Positions 8,297 through 16,134 of a DNA stretch of 64,000 bases are shown here, piece by piece. The stretch comes from Actibacterium atlanticum. GTDB lineage: Bacteria; Pseudomonadota; Alphaproteobacteria; Rhodobacterales; Rhodobacteraceae. Numbering within the stretch: the first letter of the stretch is position 1; each line of letters starts with the position of its first letter. Made by a program: the position numbers and the translations under genes. The notes under the pieces were generated by a model, which saw only the letters and a program-made list of their open reading frames with translations, did not search any database and was not told the DNA's origin. Location: assembly GCF_000671395.1 (NCBI RefSeq), contig NZ_AQQY01000011.1, positions 18,783-82,782 on the forward strand. The letters run 5' to 3'.

Positions 8297-8869
8297 TTAC
8301 TGGCTTTCCGTGCGGAACTTCGTGTGGCAAGCCGAGCATACTTGTGTGACCATCGTAAACGCGCCGTCTGCGGGCATGCTGGCAATTTGCTCGGCAGTCA
8401 TCATCCCGCCGTCCATCATTGCGCCGCCTCCCATCATGGCGCTATTGCCCATCATTGCGCCGTTCCCCATCATGCCTGCGCCACCGTTCGAAGACATGAG
8501 CCCATTGTCCGCGGCGCCGGCCAGCCCTTCGGCAATAACGCCCAGCCGTTCAGCCAACTCAGAGAACTCTTCCCATTGGGTCCAGACGGTCTCCTTGGCT
8601 TCCGACGGAGCGCCGCCAGTGCCTTCTGGGAACAATTGGGTCATGGCTTCACCAGCGTGTCGGGAGAATGTGGCAGCCGCCTGACGAAGGACATCCGCGT
8701 CGTAGGCTGCTTCGCCACGCATCATCGGCGTTACAGCCTTTACGGCTTTGCCCATCTCCGCCATCGCGTCCATGCGATCTTTGACAATGCCTGTCGCGCC
8801 ACCATGAGCAAATGCGGTCAGAGCGGTAGAGCTTGCGACAATAGCCGCGAGAATAGTGGTCTTTTTCAT
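8297..8869 (-). CDS. Cytochrome c'-type (class II) protein with a Met-rich insert
   Basis: The 190-residue protein has a signal peptide (cleavage after AFA near residue 21), a four-helix class II cytochrome c layout and a C-terminal CSACH haem motif (178-182) followed by TKFR. Between the third helix and the haem helix lies a low-complexity Met/Gly/Asn segment (about 128-157) with six MM pairs. Usual cytochromes c' are about 125-150 mature residues without such an insert. Met-rich stretches of this kind bind Cu(I) in other copper proteins, so this may be a haem protein with an added copper-binding loop. Confidence 0.85.
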   Translation of the reverse strand: MKKTTILAAIVASSTALTAFAHGGATGIVKDRMDAMAEMGKAVKAVTPMMRGEAAYDADVLRQAAATFSRHAGEAMTQLFPEGTGGAPSEAKETVWTQWEEFSELAERLGVIAEGLAGAADNGLMSSNGGAGMMGNGAMMGNSAMMGGGAMMDGGMMTAEQIASMPADGAFTMVTQVCSACHTKFRTESQ

Positions 8870-8911
8870 AGTTTCTATCCTTGATCTGTCTGTTGTTCGT
8901 GGGTCGTGAGA

Positions 8912-9268
8912 TCAAGAAAAGTGTCGCGGTGGAGGCTTGTCTGATGATGGGATCCAACGATCGGTTTCAAGCTTGGAGAACCAGACGGTTTCTTCGCTGG
9001 CCTCGGCGGGGGTGGGCAAGCTTGGATCCAAAAGAAACGCGGCTGCAGTGAAGCAATCCAGACCGGGGTGGCAATGTCCGAAAGTGGGCGCTGTGTCAGA
9101 GTGATGGTCGGCCGCTGGGCCTCTGTCATCATGGCTTACGTGCAGTTTGTCCGTTTCGGTCACATGCGCCTTCGCGGTATCGGGCAGCCCCGTATAAGCA
9201 ACCAGAACGCCGATGAGGACGGCGAATACAGTTCTGAACAAATCGGAGCCGATCCCTGCTGACATCAA
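8912..9268 (-). CDS. Small exported or membrane-anchored protein with His/Cys cluster
   Basis: This 118-residue protein has one hydrophobic segment (about residues 10-30), then a His/Asp-rich linker (VSHDDRG, ADHHSD) and a HCHPGLDC motif near residues 65-72. The arrangement suggests a periplasmic metal-binding protein, but no family is recognised. Its ATG overlaps the stop of the upstream cytochrome gene by four bases, so it is translated with it. It may be a copper chaperone or an assembly factor; that is inference. Confidence 0.6.
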   Translation of the reverse strand: MMSAGIGSDLFRTVFAVLIGVLVAYTGLPDTAKAHVTETDKLHVSHDDRGPAADHHSDTAPTFGHCHPGLDCFTAAAFLLDPSLPTPAEASEETVWFSKLETDRWIPSSDKPPPRHFS

Positions 9269-9723
9269 TTGATACCATTTTCGCGCTGCAATTCTCGCAC
9301 ATAAACTGTGATGTATTGAACATCCGCACGAGTCAAACCAGGCACCGGGGGCATGTTCCCAAATTTCCAGTGATGGGCGCGCACCCCTCTTTGGGCAGCA
9401 ATTTGGAACGATTCATCGGAATGATGGCTTGGCTCGTAGATCTTGTGTACCAGCGGAGGTGCAACACCGTTTTGACCGGCGGCGTTTTCTCCGTGGCAAG
9501 AGGCACATTTCGCGTCGAAGGCGCGTTTGCCAACGACTGCGTTTGAGGAAAGCTCTGCGGGTAGCCGAACATCTTCAATGGGATCTCCCATCGCGATATC
9601 GCTCGTATCGGGCGGCACCATGGAATGGCCCTGTTGCGCCGGCGCGGGTTGAAGAACCTGCCAACCAGCTGCCACGACACCAGCCAGCAGCACGCCACCG
9701 ACAAATAGTCCCCAATTGCTCAT
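9265..9723 (-). CDS. Class I c-type cytochrome, membrane-anchored
   Basis: The 152-residue protein has an uncleaved-looking N-terminal helix (residues 5-24), a Pro/Gln-rich linker and a class I cytochrome domain with CASCH at 73-77. The GNMPPVPGL segment near residue 122 supplies a candidate distal Met. It probably accepts electrons from the periplasmic copper oxidases or from Cu(I). It is followed in the operon by the coupled small His/Cys protein. Confidence 0.86.
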   Translation of the reverse strand: MSNWGLFVGGVLLAGVVAAGWQVLQPAPAQQGHSMVPPDTSDIAMGDPIEDVRLPAELSSNAVVGKRAFDAKCASCHGENAAGQNGVAPPLVHKIYEPSHHSDESFQIAAQRGVRAHHWKFGNMPPVPGLTRADVQYITVYVRELQRENGIN

Positions 9724-9754
9724 AGTTTCATCCTTTGGGTTGATTGATCAGCGG

Positions 9755-10336
9755 TCAGATCAGCTTGACTTGCGTGCCGATGGGCACCCGGTCATAGACC
9801 TCTTCGATCTGCTCGTTGTAGAGGCCGATGCAACCGTTCGACGAGCGCCGACCAATTTTCCGCGTGTCCTGAGTTCCGTGAATACGATAGTACTGCCAGG
9901 AAAGATAAAGCGCCCGTGTCCCAAGTGGATTGGCTGGGTCGCCCCCCTTGATAATGGCTGGCCATTCCGGGTTACGTTCACGCATGGATGGCGTCGGAGC
10001 CCAGCTAGGGTTCTTTCGTTTCTCCACCACTTCGGTATAGCCGCGCCGCGTCAGCTCTTCGTTTAAGGGCACTGAGGTCGGGTAGATCCGCATCTCCCCA
10101 TCGGCGGTCCAGTGCTGCAAGACACGTGTGATTGTGTCGGACAACAGGATGCCTTTGCCGAGAGTGTCGAAGTGGTCGCGCCATTCGTGTAAGGCGAAAG
10201 ACGAAATATTGCGCCGGACAACAGGTTCCGGAATGTTCGTAGGCGTTTCCTGCGCCCTCAGGATTGACGGGGTTGCCAGAAACGCAGCGATGCCGGTCAG
10301 CGCCTTGCGTCTCCCTAGGTTGCGATTGCCTCTCAT
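9755..10336 (-). CDS. L,D-transpeptidase (YkuD domain), Tat-exported
   Basis: ATG 10336 is chosen because GGAGAGG lies just upstream and the next residues (LGRRKALTG) make a Tat signal; longer in-frame starts exist to 10525. The 193-residue product has the YkuD catalytic pattern: HGTQDTRKIG, then SSNGCIGL with the presumed nucleophile C169. It would cross-link peptidoglycan or attach proteins to it. It is the first gene of the minus-strand copper operon. Copper has been reported to inhibit L,D-transpeptidases in E. coli, so a plasmid copy could preserve wall cross-linking under copper stress; this is inference. In the canonical motif an Arg follows GC-I/V; here it is Gly. Confidence 0.82.
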   Translation of the reverse strand: MRGNRNLGRRKALTGIAAFLATPSILRAQETPTNIPEPVVRRNISSFALHEWRDHFDTLGKGILLSDTITRVLQHWTADGEMRIYPTSVPLNEELTRRGYTEVVEKRKNPSWAPTPSMRERNPEWPAIIKGGDPANPLGTRALYLSWQYYRIHGTQDTRKIGRRSSNGCIGLYNEQIEEVYDRVPIGTQVKLI

Positions 10337-10403
10337 GTCGCCTCTCCACTCAAACCAATTGGGCGTCTTTGGAGACATTTTTTCGCCTGAACCGCTGCCG
10401 CCA

Positions 10404-10423
10404 TCAACCTTTGGAGGGGTTGA
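10404..10423. promoter_or_regulatory. Inverted repeat in the divergent copper promoter region
   Basis: TCAACC and GGTTGA form a perfect 6-bp inverted repeat around eight bases. It lies between the start of the minus-strand L,D-transpeptidase gene (10336) and the plus-strand promoter at 10445. Its position would suit an operator controlling the minus-strand operon. The bound regulator is unknown; it does not have the 19-bp spacer layout of the neighbouring site. Confidence 0.4.
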
Positions 10424-10444
10424 GATTTGTATCGAAATGTATCC

Positions 10445-10475
10445 TTGACCTTTACTATGGAGAGGCCCGCATATG
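10445..10475 (+). promoter_or_regulatory. MerR/CueR-type promoter with 19-bp spacer
   Basis: TTGACC (10445-10450) and CATATG (10470-10475) are separated by exactly 19 bp, the over-long spacing corrected by MerR-family activators. The spacer holds an imperfect dyad (CCT at 10449-10451 against AGG at 10463-10465). The -35 and its context (CTTGACCTT) match the copA/copZ elements at 619-697. It would drive the DUF2933 protein, lipoprotein and ScsB genes downstream. Confidence 0.6.
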
Positions 10476-10502
10476 GAGTTATTCCATCTGAACGAGGTGC
10501 CA

Positions 10503-10820
10503 ATGAAGAGCGAAACCGACACCAATTCCGCAGGTCAAACCCGACCAGGTTCAAAGCCCATGCATATCGCCATGATGGCCTGTTGTGTTGTCATGTTGCT
10601 TCCGATCGCAGGGTACTTTGTTGCCGGAGGGACCTTGAGCGGCGTCGGCGCAAACCTGGCAACTTTTGCGCCATTGCTTCTGTGCGTAGGGGCTCATTTT
10701 GTAATGCACAAAATGATGGGCAAGTCCTGTCATGGGAACGAAGAGCGGACAGATGTAGAACCCCCGCGCGAAGATGCTCGCGAAGGGGCAACCACCATTC
10801 CTCAGGTTCGGCGGGGATAG
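10503..10820 (+). CDS. DUF2933-like small membrane protein
   Basis: ATG 10503 follows GAGG; an earlier in-frame ATG at 10473 overlaps the predicted -10 element and is rejected. The 105-residue protein has one or two central hydrophobic segments (about residues 22-62), a His/Met/Cys cluster after them (HFVMHKMMGKSCHG) and a charged C-terminus. This layout matches small DUF2933 proteins often found next to copper and mercury genes. The His/Met/Cys cluster could bind metal; function is unproven. Confidence 0.6.
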   Translation: MKSETDTNSAGQTRPGSKPMHIAMMACCVVMLLPIAGYFVAGGTLSGVGANLATFAPLLLCVGAHFVMHKMMGKSCHGNEERTDVEPPREDAREGATTIPQVRRG

Positions 10821-10823
10821 CAG

Positions 10824-11075
10824 GTGTTCAGGTCTTGGGCTTGGCGATCCGCCACATTGGCTTTCGTCCTTAGTGGTTGCGCTTCGTCCGCCAAGATTTG
10901 TGAGAAACCTGATCAGACAACGTATGTGTATGAGGGGAAGACAGTTTCTGCTCCTGAAGGGTGTAAGTTTTCGGGCAATGCCACCGGCCCGGTTCGAGCA
11001 ATTGTCTGCGACGACGGGCGCGAAGGTCTGGCAATTGCCGATGTTTCGAATCTTACGGTGGGAATAGGTGGATGA
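10824..11075 (+). CDS. Small putative lipoprotein of unknown function
   Basis: A GTG start four bases after the preceding stop opens an 83-residue frame, with GGGGAT upstream. A lipobox, LSGC, falls at residues 16-19, and the mature part contains three further Cys residues and a short beta-rich domain. No family is recognised. It sits between the DUF2933 and ScsB-like genes and is probably co-transcribed. Lipidation would use Lgt; this window also carries an lgt gene. Confidence 0.55.
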   Translation: MFRSWAWRSATLAFVLSGCASSAKICEKPDQTTYVYEGKTVSAPEGCKFSGNATGPVRAIVCDDGREGLAIADVSNLTVGIGG

Positions 11076-11105
11076 TCGTCATCTGCCCAAGGCCGGGAAA
11101 TTGAT

Positions 11106-13247
11106 ATGCTTACTTTCGTGACATCGGCTGCCCGTTGCGTCGGACTTGCTTTGGTACTCGTCCTAAGTCCTCTCGCAACCGAGCATGTTGCTGCAGCAAC
11201 CTCTGAGAGCTTTACGTCGACGTCGGTAACCGCGACTCTGATCTCGGTGCAAGACAGCGTTCCTCCCGGGGCAGAAACACTATCAGCTGGTCTCGACCTT
11301 GTTCTGGCCGAGGGGTGGAAAACCTATTGGCGATCCCCGGGAGAGGTCGGGATCCCACCGCAGGTTGACTGGGCCAGTTCTACCAATGTCGCCGAGGTCG
11401 AAATGCTCTGGCCCGCCCCGATGCGGTTTACAGCGTTTGGGATTGAAAACTTCGGTTATAGCGGCTCGGTGGTCCTTCCACTTCAGATCACGCTCGAAAG
11501 ACCGGGCGAGCCAGTGACGTTGGCAGGCGCTGTAAATCTATTGGTCTGTTCGGAAGTCTGTGTGCCACAGACTTTCGAGTTAAGCATGTCGCTTCAACAA
11601 GGGACGGGAATCGATACCCTTTCGGCTTCCCGGATAGGCACCTACTTGGCACGTGTCCCTAATGAAGAGACACTGAACAGCATCACCGAAGCTATAGCGT
11701 CTGTCGACCCCGAGCAGACCGCGCTCACCCTGCAACTGCAGAGCACAACCGCCTTTGTTTCTCCTGATGTCTTTGCGGAATTGGGGGCAGGAACAGCCTT
11801 GGGAAAGCCAGATATCCGTCTGGGAGACAATGGTCGCAGGCTCTGGGCCCGCATTCCGATTTTGACAGTGTTTGACGACTTCTACCACGATCCAGTTTTG
11901 ACGGTGACGGATGGTATTGAACGGGCTCTGACTCTGACGCCAACGCTGTCATCCGCCCCCCCTGCCCCACCGTTTCGGCTTGAAGCTTTGACGCCAGGTT
12001 TGGATCAAATGGCCTGGATTGTCCTCATTGCCTTCTTGGGTGGGTTGATCTTGAATGTCATGCCGTGCGTCCTGCCGGTCCTGTCCATCAAGCTGTCATC
12101 AGCGATCAAGACACACGGGCGTGGGCCTCAGTCTGTACGCGCCGGCTTTCTGGCCGCTGCTGGCGGTGTCATGGTCTTCATGTGGTCCCTGGCGGCCATC
12201 CTCTATCTATTGCAGCAACTCGGCTTTGCCGTTGGATGGGGGCTACAGTTTCAGAACCCGGCTTTTCTGGCGCTCATGTTCGTCGTATTGGCAGTGTTCT
12301 CGGCCAGCCTGTTTGGCCTGTTCGAGTTCTCACTTCCGCCAGCGCTACAATCACGCCTCTCCGGAGCGGGCGGTGTGTCCGGTTATGGCGCAGATTTCGC
12401 AACAGGTTTTTTTGGTGCGGTGTTGGCGACCCCTTGTTCCGCCCCGTTCCTCGGCACAGCGATAGCATTTGCCCTGGCCGGACGAGGGATAGATATCCTG
12501 ATGGTCTTCACGGCCCTGGGATTAGGGCTCGCTTTGCCTTACCTCCTGGTCGCTGCAGTGCCCGGGTTGGTTGGTATATTGCCGAAGCCTGGCCGATGGA
12601 TGCTCGGGTTGAAGCTTGTTTTGGGTCTCCTCCTTTTAGGTACAGCTCTTTGGCTTTTGTGGGTCTTGATGGGTGTCGCTGGACTGTTGGCTACGACAGT
12701 AGTTACGGTTCTGGCACTTGCGCTGCTTGTAGTTCTGTCCCGCCGACCGCTACCTCCATCGCCCCAAGCGCTCAGTGTTGTTCTGCTGATTGTCCTGCCG
12801 ATGGTGGCAGCAGAGGGTCTTGTGCGACAGGCGCCTTCAGCAAAAGAAAACGGTGTTGGTGGGATCCATTGGGTATCATTCGATCGTAGCGACATTGCAC
12901 GCCGTGTCTCACGTGGAGAAGTCGTTTTTGTAGATGTCACGGCGGATTGGTGTTTGACCTGTAAAGCCAACAAGGCACTGGTTCTGGAACGCGATCCTGT
13001 ATTGTCTGCTTTGAACGCCGAAAACGTAACGGCGATGCAGGCGGATTGGACACGCCCGAATGAAATGATTGCGCGTTACCTGGAAGCAAACAACCGCTAC
13101 GGGATTCCGTTCAATGCGGTCTACGGACCGGCAGCACCAACCGGAATTGTTCTGCCCGAGATCCTGTCGTCCGACGATGTCCTGTCTGCCGTGCAAGCCG
13201 CCGCGGCAATAGAAGGCCTCACCAGCAGTCTGGTGTTTGATCAATGA
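11106..13247 (+). CDS. scsB: ScsB/DsbD-family thiol-disulfide reductase
   Basis: This 713-residue membrane protein has three parts. A signal peptide leads into a large periplasmic domain (about residues 30-295, with a VCSEVCVPQ cysteine pair). An eight-helix transmembrane domain follows (about 300-590), with its redox cysteines at C321 (VMPCVLP) and C444 (TPCSAPF). The C-terminal thioredoxin-like domain has C616-L-T-C619. The long N-terminal domain distinguishes ScsB from classical DsbD. It carries electrons from cytoplasmic thioredoxin across the membrane to periplasmic partners, likely the ScsC-like protein at 5184-5915. It lies downstream of the 19-bp-spaced promoter. Confidence 0.85.
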   Translation: MLTFVTSAARCVGLALVLVLSPLATEHVAAATSESFTSTSVTATLISVQDSVPPGAETLSAGLDLVLAEGWKTYWRSPGEVGIPPQVDWASSTNVAEVEMLWPAPMRFTAFGIENFGYSGSVVLPLQITLERPGEPVTLAGAVNLLVCSEVCVPQTFELSMSLQQGTGIDTLSASRIGTYLARVPNEETLNSITEAIASVDPEQTALTLQLQSTTAFVSPDVFAELGAGTALGKPDIRLGDNGRRLWARIPILTVFDDFYHDPVLTVTDGIERALTLTPTLSSAPPAPPFRLEALTPGLDQMAWIVLIAFLGGLILNVMPCVLPVLSIKLSSAIKTHGRGPQSVRAGFLAAAGGVMVFMWSLAAILYLLQQLGFAVGWGLQFQNPAFLALMFVVLAVFSASLFGLFEFSLPPALQSRLSGAGGVSGYGADFATGFFGAVLATPCSAPFLGTAIAFALAGRGIDILMVFTALGLGLALPYLLVAAVPGLVGILPKPGRWMLGLKLVLGLLLLGTALWLLWVLMGVAGLLATTVVTVLALALLVVLSRRPLPPSPQALSVVLLIVLPMVAAEGLVRQAPSAKENGVGGIHWVSFDRSDIARRVSRGEVVFVDVTADWCLTCKANKALVLERDPVLSALNAENVTAMQADWTRPNEMIARYLEANNRYGIPFNAVYGPAAPTGIVLPEILSSDDVLSAVQAAAAIEGLTSSLVFDQ

Positions 13248-13303
13248 AACAGCACTCATTGCCGAGTTTGCAAAATTGCCACCATTGCACGTATTCAAAA
13301 CAC

Positions 13304-13369
13304 TACACGTGTATGTGACTGGCACGCTTACCGCTCACGCTTATTCTTTCAATCCAAGATCAATTGATC
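13304..13369. promoter_or_regulatory. Two palindromes upstream of the second L,D-transpeptidase gene
   Basis: The 146-bp gap after scsB holds TACACGTGTA (13304-13313) and GATCAATTGATC (13358-13369), both perfect palindromes. They precede an AAGGA ribosome-binding site and the ATG at 13394. They may be operators, but palindromes of this size can occur by chance and no regulator is assigned. Confidence 0.3.
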
Positions 13370-13393
13370 GACTACTAGCAAGGATCGTTTTCC

Positions 13394-14059
13394 ATGTTGA
13401 CGCGACGCCATTTCATAGGTTCGACAGCAGCGCTGTTTTCTGCCCCGATTGCCAGCACCGTTTCGGCCGCACCGACGTCTGACAGGTCAAGATGGGCGGC
13501 CTGGGATGCTCAAGTAACCCCAGTAAACTATGATCCGGCTACATCAAACCCTTGGGGATTTCACCGTCGTTTCCTGCCGCAACGTGTTGAGGCGAACGCT
13601 GGCCTGACACCCGGCGACATTCATGTCGATGCGGTGGCTAGGTATCTCTACCATATCCAGGATGACGGGACTGCGATGCGGTACGGCGTCGCAATTGCGC
13701 GCGGAAACCTGTACGAGCCCGGAACCTACACAATCAAGCGGAAGGCAAAGTGGCCTACCTGGACACCAACTGCGGCCATGATCAAAAGAGACCCCGGTCA
13801 ATATGAGCGGCACGCAGATGGCATGAACGGTGGTCCGACCAATCCGCTCGGATCGCGTGCGCTATACCTATATGTCGGTAACCGCGACACATATTTGCGT
13901 ATTCATGGCTCTCCCAGCCCACGCTCCATCGGGGGGCGAGCCAGTTCGGGCTGCGTGCGTATGGTTATGGCGCATATCATTGATCTTTACGATCACGTCT
14001 CTCCAGGCGCGTCCGCATATCTTTACCCGCCCGAAGATATAATTTCAGCGCAAAGCTAA
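13394..14059 (+). CDS. L,D-transpeptidase (YkuD domain), second copy
   Basis: The 221-residue protein begins with a Tat-type signal (TRRHFIGSTAALF) and cleavage near VSAA. The YkuD catalytic segment contains HGSPSPRSIGG from H171 and SSGCVRM with C187, the canonical S-x-G-C-V/I-R form. The TNPLGSRALYL strand is shared with the other L,D-transpeptidase at 9755-10336. It would form 3-3 cross-links in peptidoglycan or anchor envelope proteins. A separate promoter region lies upstream. Two such enzymes flanking a copper locus is unusual. Confidence 0.86.
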   Translation: MLTRRHFIGSTAALFSAPIASTVSAAPTSDRSRWAAWDAQVTPVNYDPATSNPWGFHRRFLPQRVEANAGLTPGDIHVDAVARYLYHIQDDGTAMRYGVAIARGNLYEPGTYTIKRKAKWPTWTPTAAMIKRDPGQYERHADGMNGGPTNPLGSRALYLYVGNRDTYLRIHGSPSPRSIGGRASSGCVRMVMAHIIDLYDHVSPGASAYLYPPEDIISAQS

Positions 14060-14072
14060 GTGATCCAGGCTC

Positions 14073-14381
14073 CTAGGAATTCGTTGCTTCATCGTCTTCC
14101 GGCGCAGCGTCTGGACGTTGTGTGCAAATGGGTCTGCCCCTAACCGACCTCAACGGCAGGAACGTGGTCTCAACAGGACCAACGTGGCGATAAACATAGC
14201 ATCCATCAGCCGGGTCAATCCGAACCGCTGACAGATCCTGATACGGAGCGGCGATTTCCAGAACTGCTTCGGGCAGCTCTCGGATGAACTGGTTGGTGGG
14301 AGTATTAGTGCCGCCCTCGAAATTCTCACAAGATGCCAAAAATAAAGTCGCAGCAGCCCCAAGCAAGACCGGATTCTTCAT
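14073..14381 (-). CDS. Small putative lipoprotein
   Basis: ATG 14381 is preceded by GGGAG and gives 102 residues; an ATG further upstream lacks support. A lipobox FLASC ends at about residue 17. The mature protein has no recognisable domain; a Cys pair (GCYVYR, PICTQR) could form a disulfide, and the C-terminus is acidic. It lies downstream of ccmI on the same strand, after about 100 bp, and converges with the L,D-transpeptidase gene. Confidence 0.6.
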   Translation of the reverse strand: MKNPVLLGAAATLFLASCENFEGGTNTPTNQFIRELPEAVLEIAAPYQDLSAVRIDPADGCYVYRHVGPVETTFLPLRSVRGRPICTQRPDAAPEDDEATNS

Positions 14382-14485
14382 AAGTGTTTTCTCCCGTTCG
14401 TTCGGATGAGTTTGGCCCAAGCCAATTCTAAAAACCAGCGCAGTCTCTATTTTGAAAGGGTCGCTTAGGTCGGTGCAAGTTTTCG

Positions 14486-15661
14486 CTACTCTTCCACGCT
14501 TTGGTTCTGCAACTCAGTCAAGGCCTTTCGGACAATCTCGTGGCGTTGGTCGGCTGATCCAATCGTTTCCAGAAGAACTGTGGCCCGTTCATAGGCGGAC
14601 AAGGCTTGCGTGTTATTGCCAAGAACTCTGTAGGCATTCGCCAAGCGGATCCATCCATCCAGGTTATTTGGATCTTCCTCGAGTCGTGACGCAAGCCGGT
14701 CAACCATTGAGAGGATGAATTCGCCCCGATCTTCGTCGCTCATGTCACCTGCCGCGGCAATATCTTCGGCCGATGGGCCTGGCTCGCTGCCAGAAATAGG
14801 TGCGTAGTCGGAGAGCGTGATCGGGTCTCGACCAAGCTTTTCCGCAATCTGGTTCGCCTGCTGGACGAAGGGTTCCATCCAAGATGCAAAGCCATCTGCC
14901 GCCTCCAGATGAGACAACAACATAGCGTGCGCCGCAGCTTCTTCGCCTCTTTGCGCGAGCGCTACTGATTTGTAGAAGACGCCAGCAGGATTTGCGGCGT
15001 CCAGCTCCATCGCCATGTTGATTGCAGTCTCAGCTTTTGGTGTCACGATGCCTTGCTCAGCGTTGATCAAAGCTTCGGCAAGCATCGAATAGGTCGCAGA
15101 AGTAGCATCATCGCGGTTTGCCACGATTTCGAAAGCCTCGACGGCGCGCTGGTACTCGCCCATTCGCGAAAAAGTCTGGCCCAGCAGCATCCACCCTTCT
15201 GAGGCACCACCACCCGGTTCAGAAACAAGCCGTGCGTAGAGCTTGTCGGTCAGATCGACGATTTTTTGTTGCTCAACCCGTTCGGCTTGGCGGTCGGCAA
15301 AAGAAAGGCTTGAGATTTCAGGCGAGCCCATCAGAGCATAGTAGCCACCAGCAAAGAGCGGGACGAAAACCGCGGCCAGAAAAAGGCCGTTCCGACCGCC
15401 TCGGTTGTCCGCGTCTGGCCCTTGAGCCGCCCTTCGTGCAACGGTTAGTATTCGCCGCTTGATTTCCAATTGCGCCGCGGTGGCTTCGCCTTCTGAAATC
15501 ACGTTGCGATCGAGGTCGCGTTGAACCTCCTCCAATTGGTCCACCAGGACGGCCGAGGTTGAATCCGCGACAATCACTTGGTCGCGTGCTTTCCCGAGCA
15601 ACGGGAAAACAACGAAACTGGCAGACAATACGGCCAAAAGCACCATCCACGCGAATATCAT
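14486..15661 (-). CDS. ccmI: CcmI (CycH), cytochrome c biogenesis chaperone
   Basis: The start is ATG 15661, overlapping the ccmH stop as ATGA; the frame is open further upstream, but that part lies inside ccmH. The 391-residue protein has two N-terminal membrane helices (about 1-20 and 92-110) around a heptad-like loop, then tetratricopeptide-like repeats to the C-terminus (for example NPNNLDGWIRLANAYRVLGN-type repeats, seen as DPNNLDGWIRLA). CcmI holds apocytochrome c C-termini and presents them to the CcmFH haem lyase. It is the last ccm gene here. Confidence 0.87.
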   Translation of the reverse strand: MIFAWMVLLAVLSASFVVFPLLGKARDQVIVADSTSAVLVDQLEEVQRDLDRNVISEGEATAAQLEIKRRILTVARRAAQGPDADNRGGRNGLFLAAVFVPLFAGGYYALMGSPEISSLSFADRQAERVEQQKIVDLTDKLYARLVSEPGGGASEGWMLLGQTFSRMGEYQRAVEAFEIVANRDDATSATYSMLAEALINAEQGIVTPKAETAINMAMELDAANPAGVFYKSVALAQRGEEAAAHAMLLSHLEAADGFASWMEPFVQQANQIAEKLGRDPITLSDYAPISGSEPGPSAEDIAAAGDMSDEDRGEFILSMVDRLASRLEEDPNNLDGWIRLANAYRVLGNNTQALSAYERATVLLETIGSADQRHEIVRKALTELQNQSVEE

Positions 15662-16134
15662 GTATCTTTCTCCGCTTTCTGTCTTTCGATGAACTGGTGG
15701 ATCTCCCGTTCTTCGGCCGGGCTTAATTCGGTGGCGATCCCCCTTTTTCGCCTGCGCATCAAGGTCGCGGCGCCGAAGCCGAGTGCGATCACAAGCATCG
15801 CCGGGGGGGCGAGCCAAAGCACATAAGTCCGAGTATTCAAGGGTGGTTTCAGCAATACATAGTCGCCATAGCGTGCTTGGATGAATGCCAACGTCTCGCT
15901 GTTGCTATCTCCGGCAACAATGCGTTCGCGCACCAGTAGTCGTAAGTCTCGCGCAACTCCGGCATTTGAGCTGTCGATGTCCTGGTTCAGACAGACGACA
16001 CAGCGCAGTCCCCTGGAAACCTCGCGTGCGCGAGCTTCCAGAACAGGATCTTCCAGCATTTCATCTGGTTCTACCGCCATTGCGGTCATGGGAAGTGTCA
16101 ACGCCAGGAGCAAGATCATCAGTCGTGACATCAC
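15658..16134 (-). CDS. ccmH: CcmH, thiol-reducing subunit of the cytochrome c haem lyase
   Basis: The 158-residue protein has a signal peptide, a short periplasmic helical domain with LRCVVCLNQ (C45 and C48) and one C-terminal membrane helix (about 103-125) followed by basic residues. The usual motif is LRCxxCQNQ; the Gln after the second Cys is Leu here. CcmH keeps CXXCH motifs of apocytochromes reduced for haem ligation. It overlaps ccmG and ccmI by four bases on each side, so the three are translationally coupled. Confidence 0.9.
   Translation of the reverse strand: MMSRLMILLLALTLPMTAMAVEPDEMLEDPVLEARAREVSRGLRCVVCLNQDIDSSNAGVARDLRLLVRERIVAGDSNSETLAFIQARYGDYVLLKPPLNTRTYVLWLAPPAMLVIALGFGAATLMRRRKRGIATELSPAEEREIHQFIERQKAEKDT

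Noticed and set aside
7574..8884. A 436-codon plus-strand open frame
   Set aside because: It is antisense to the diheme cytochrome and cytochrome c' genes, is rich in His, Arg and Cys by GC shadow and has no recognisable domain.
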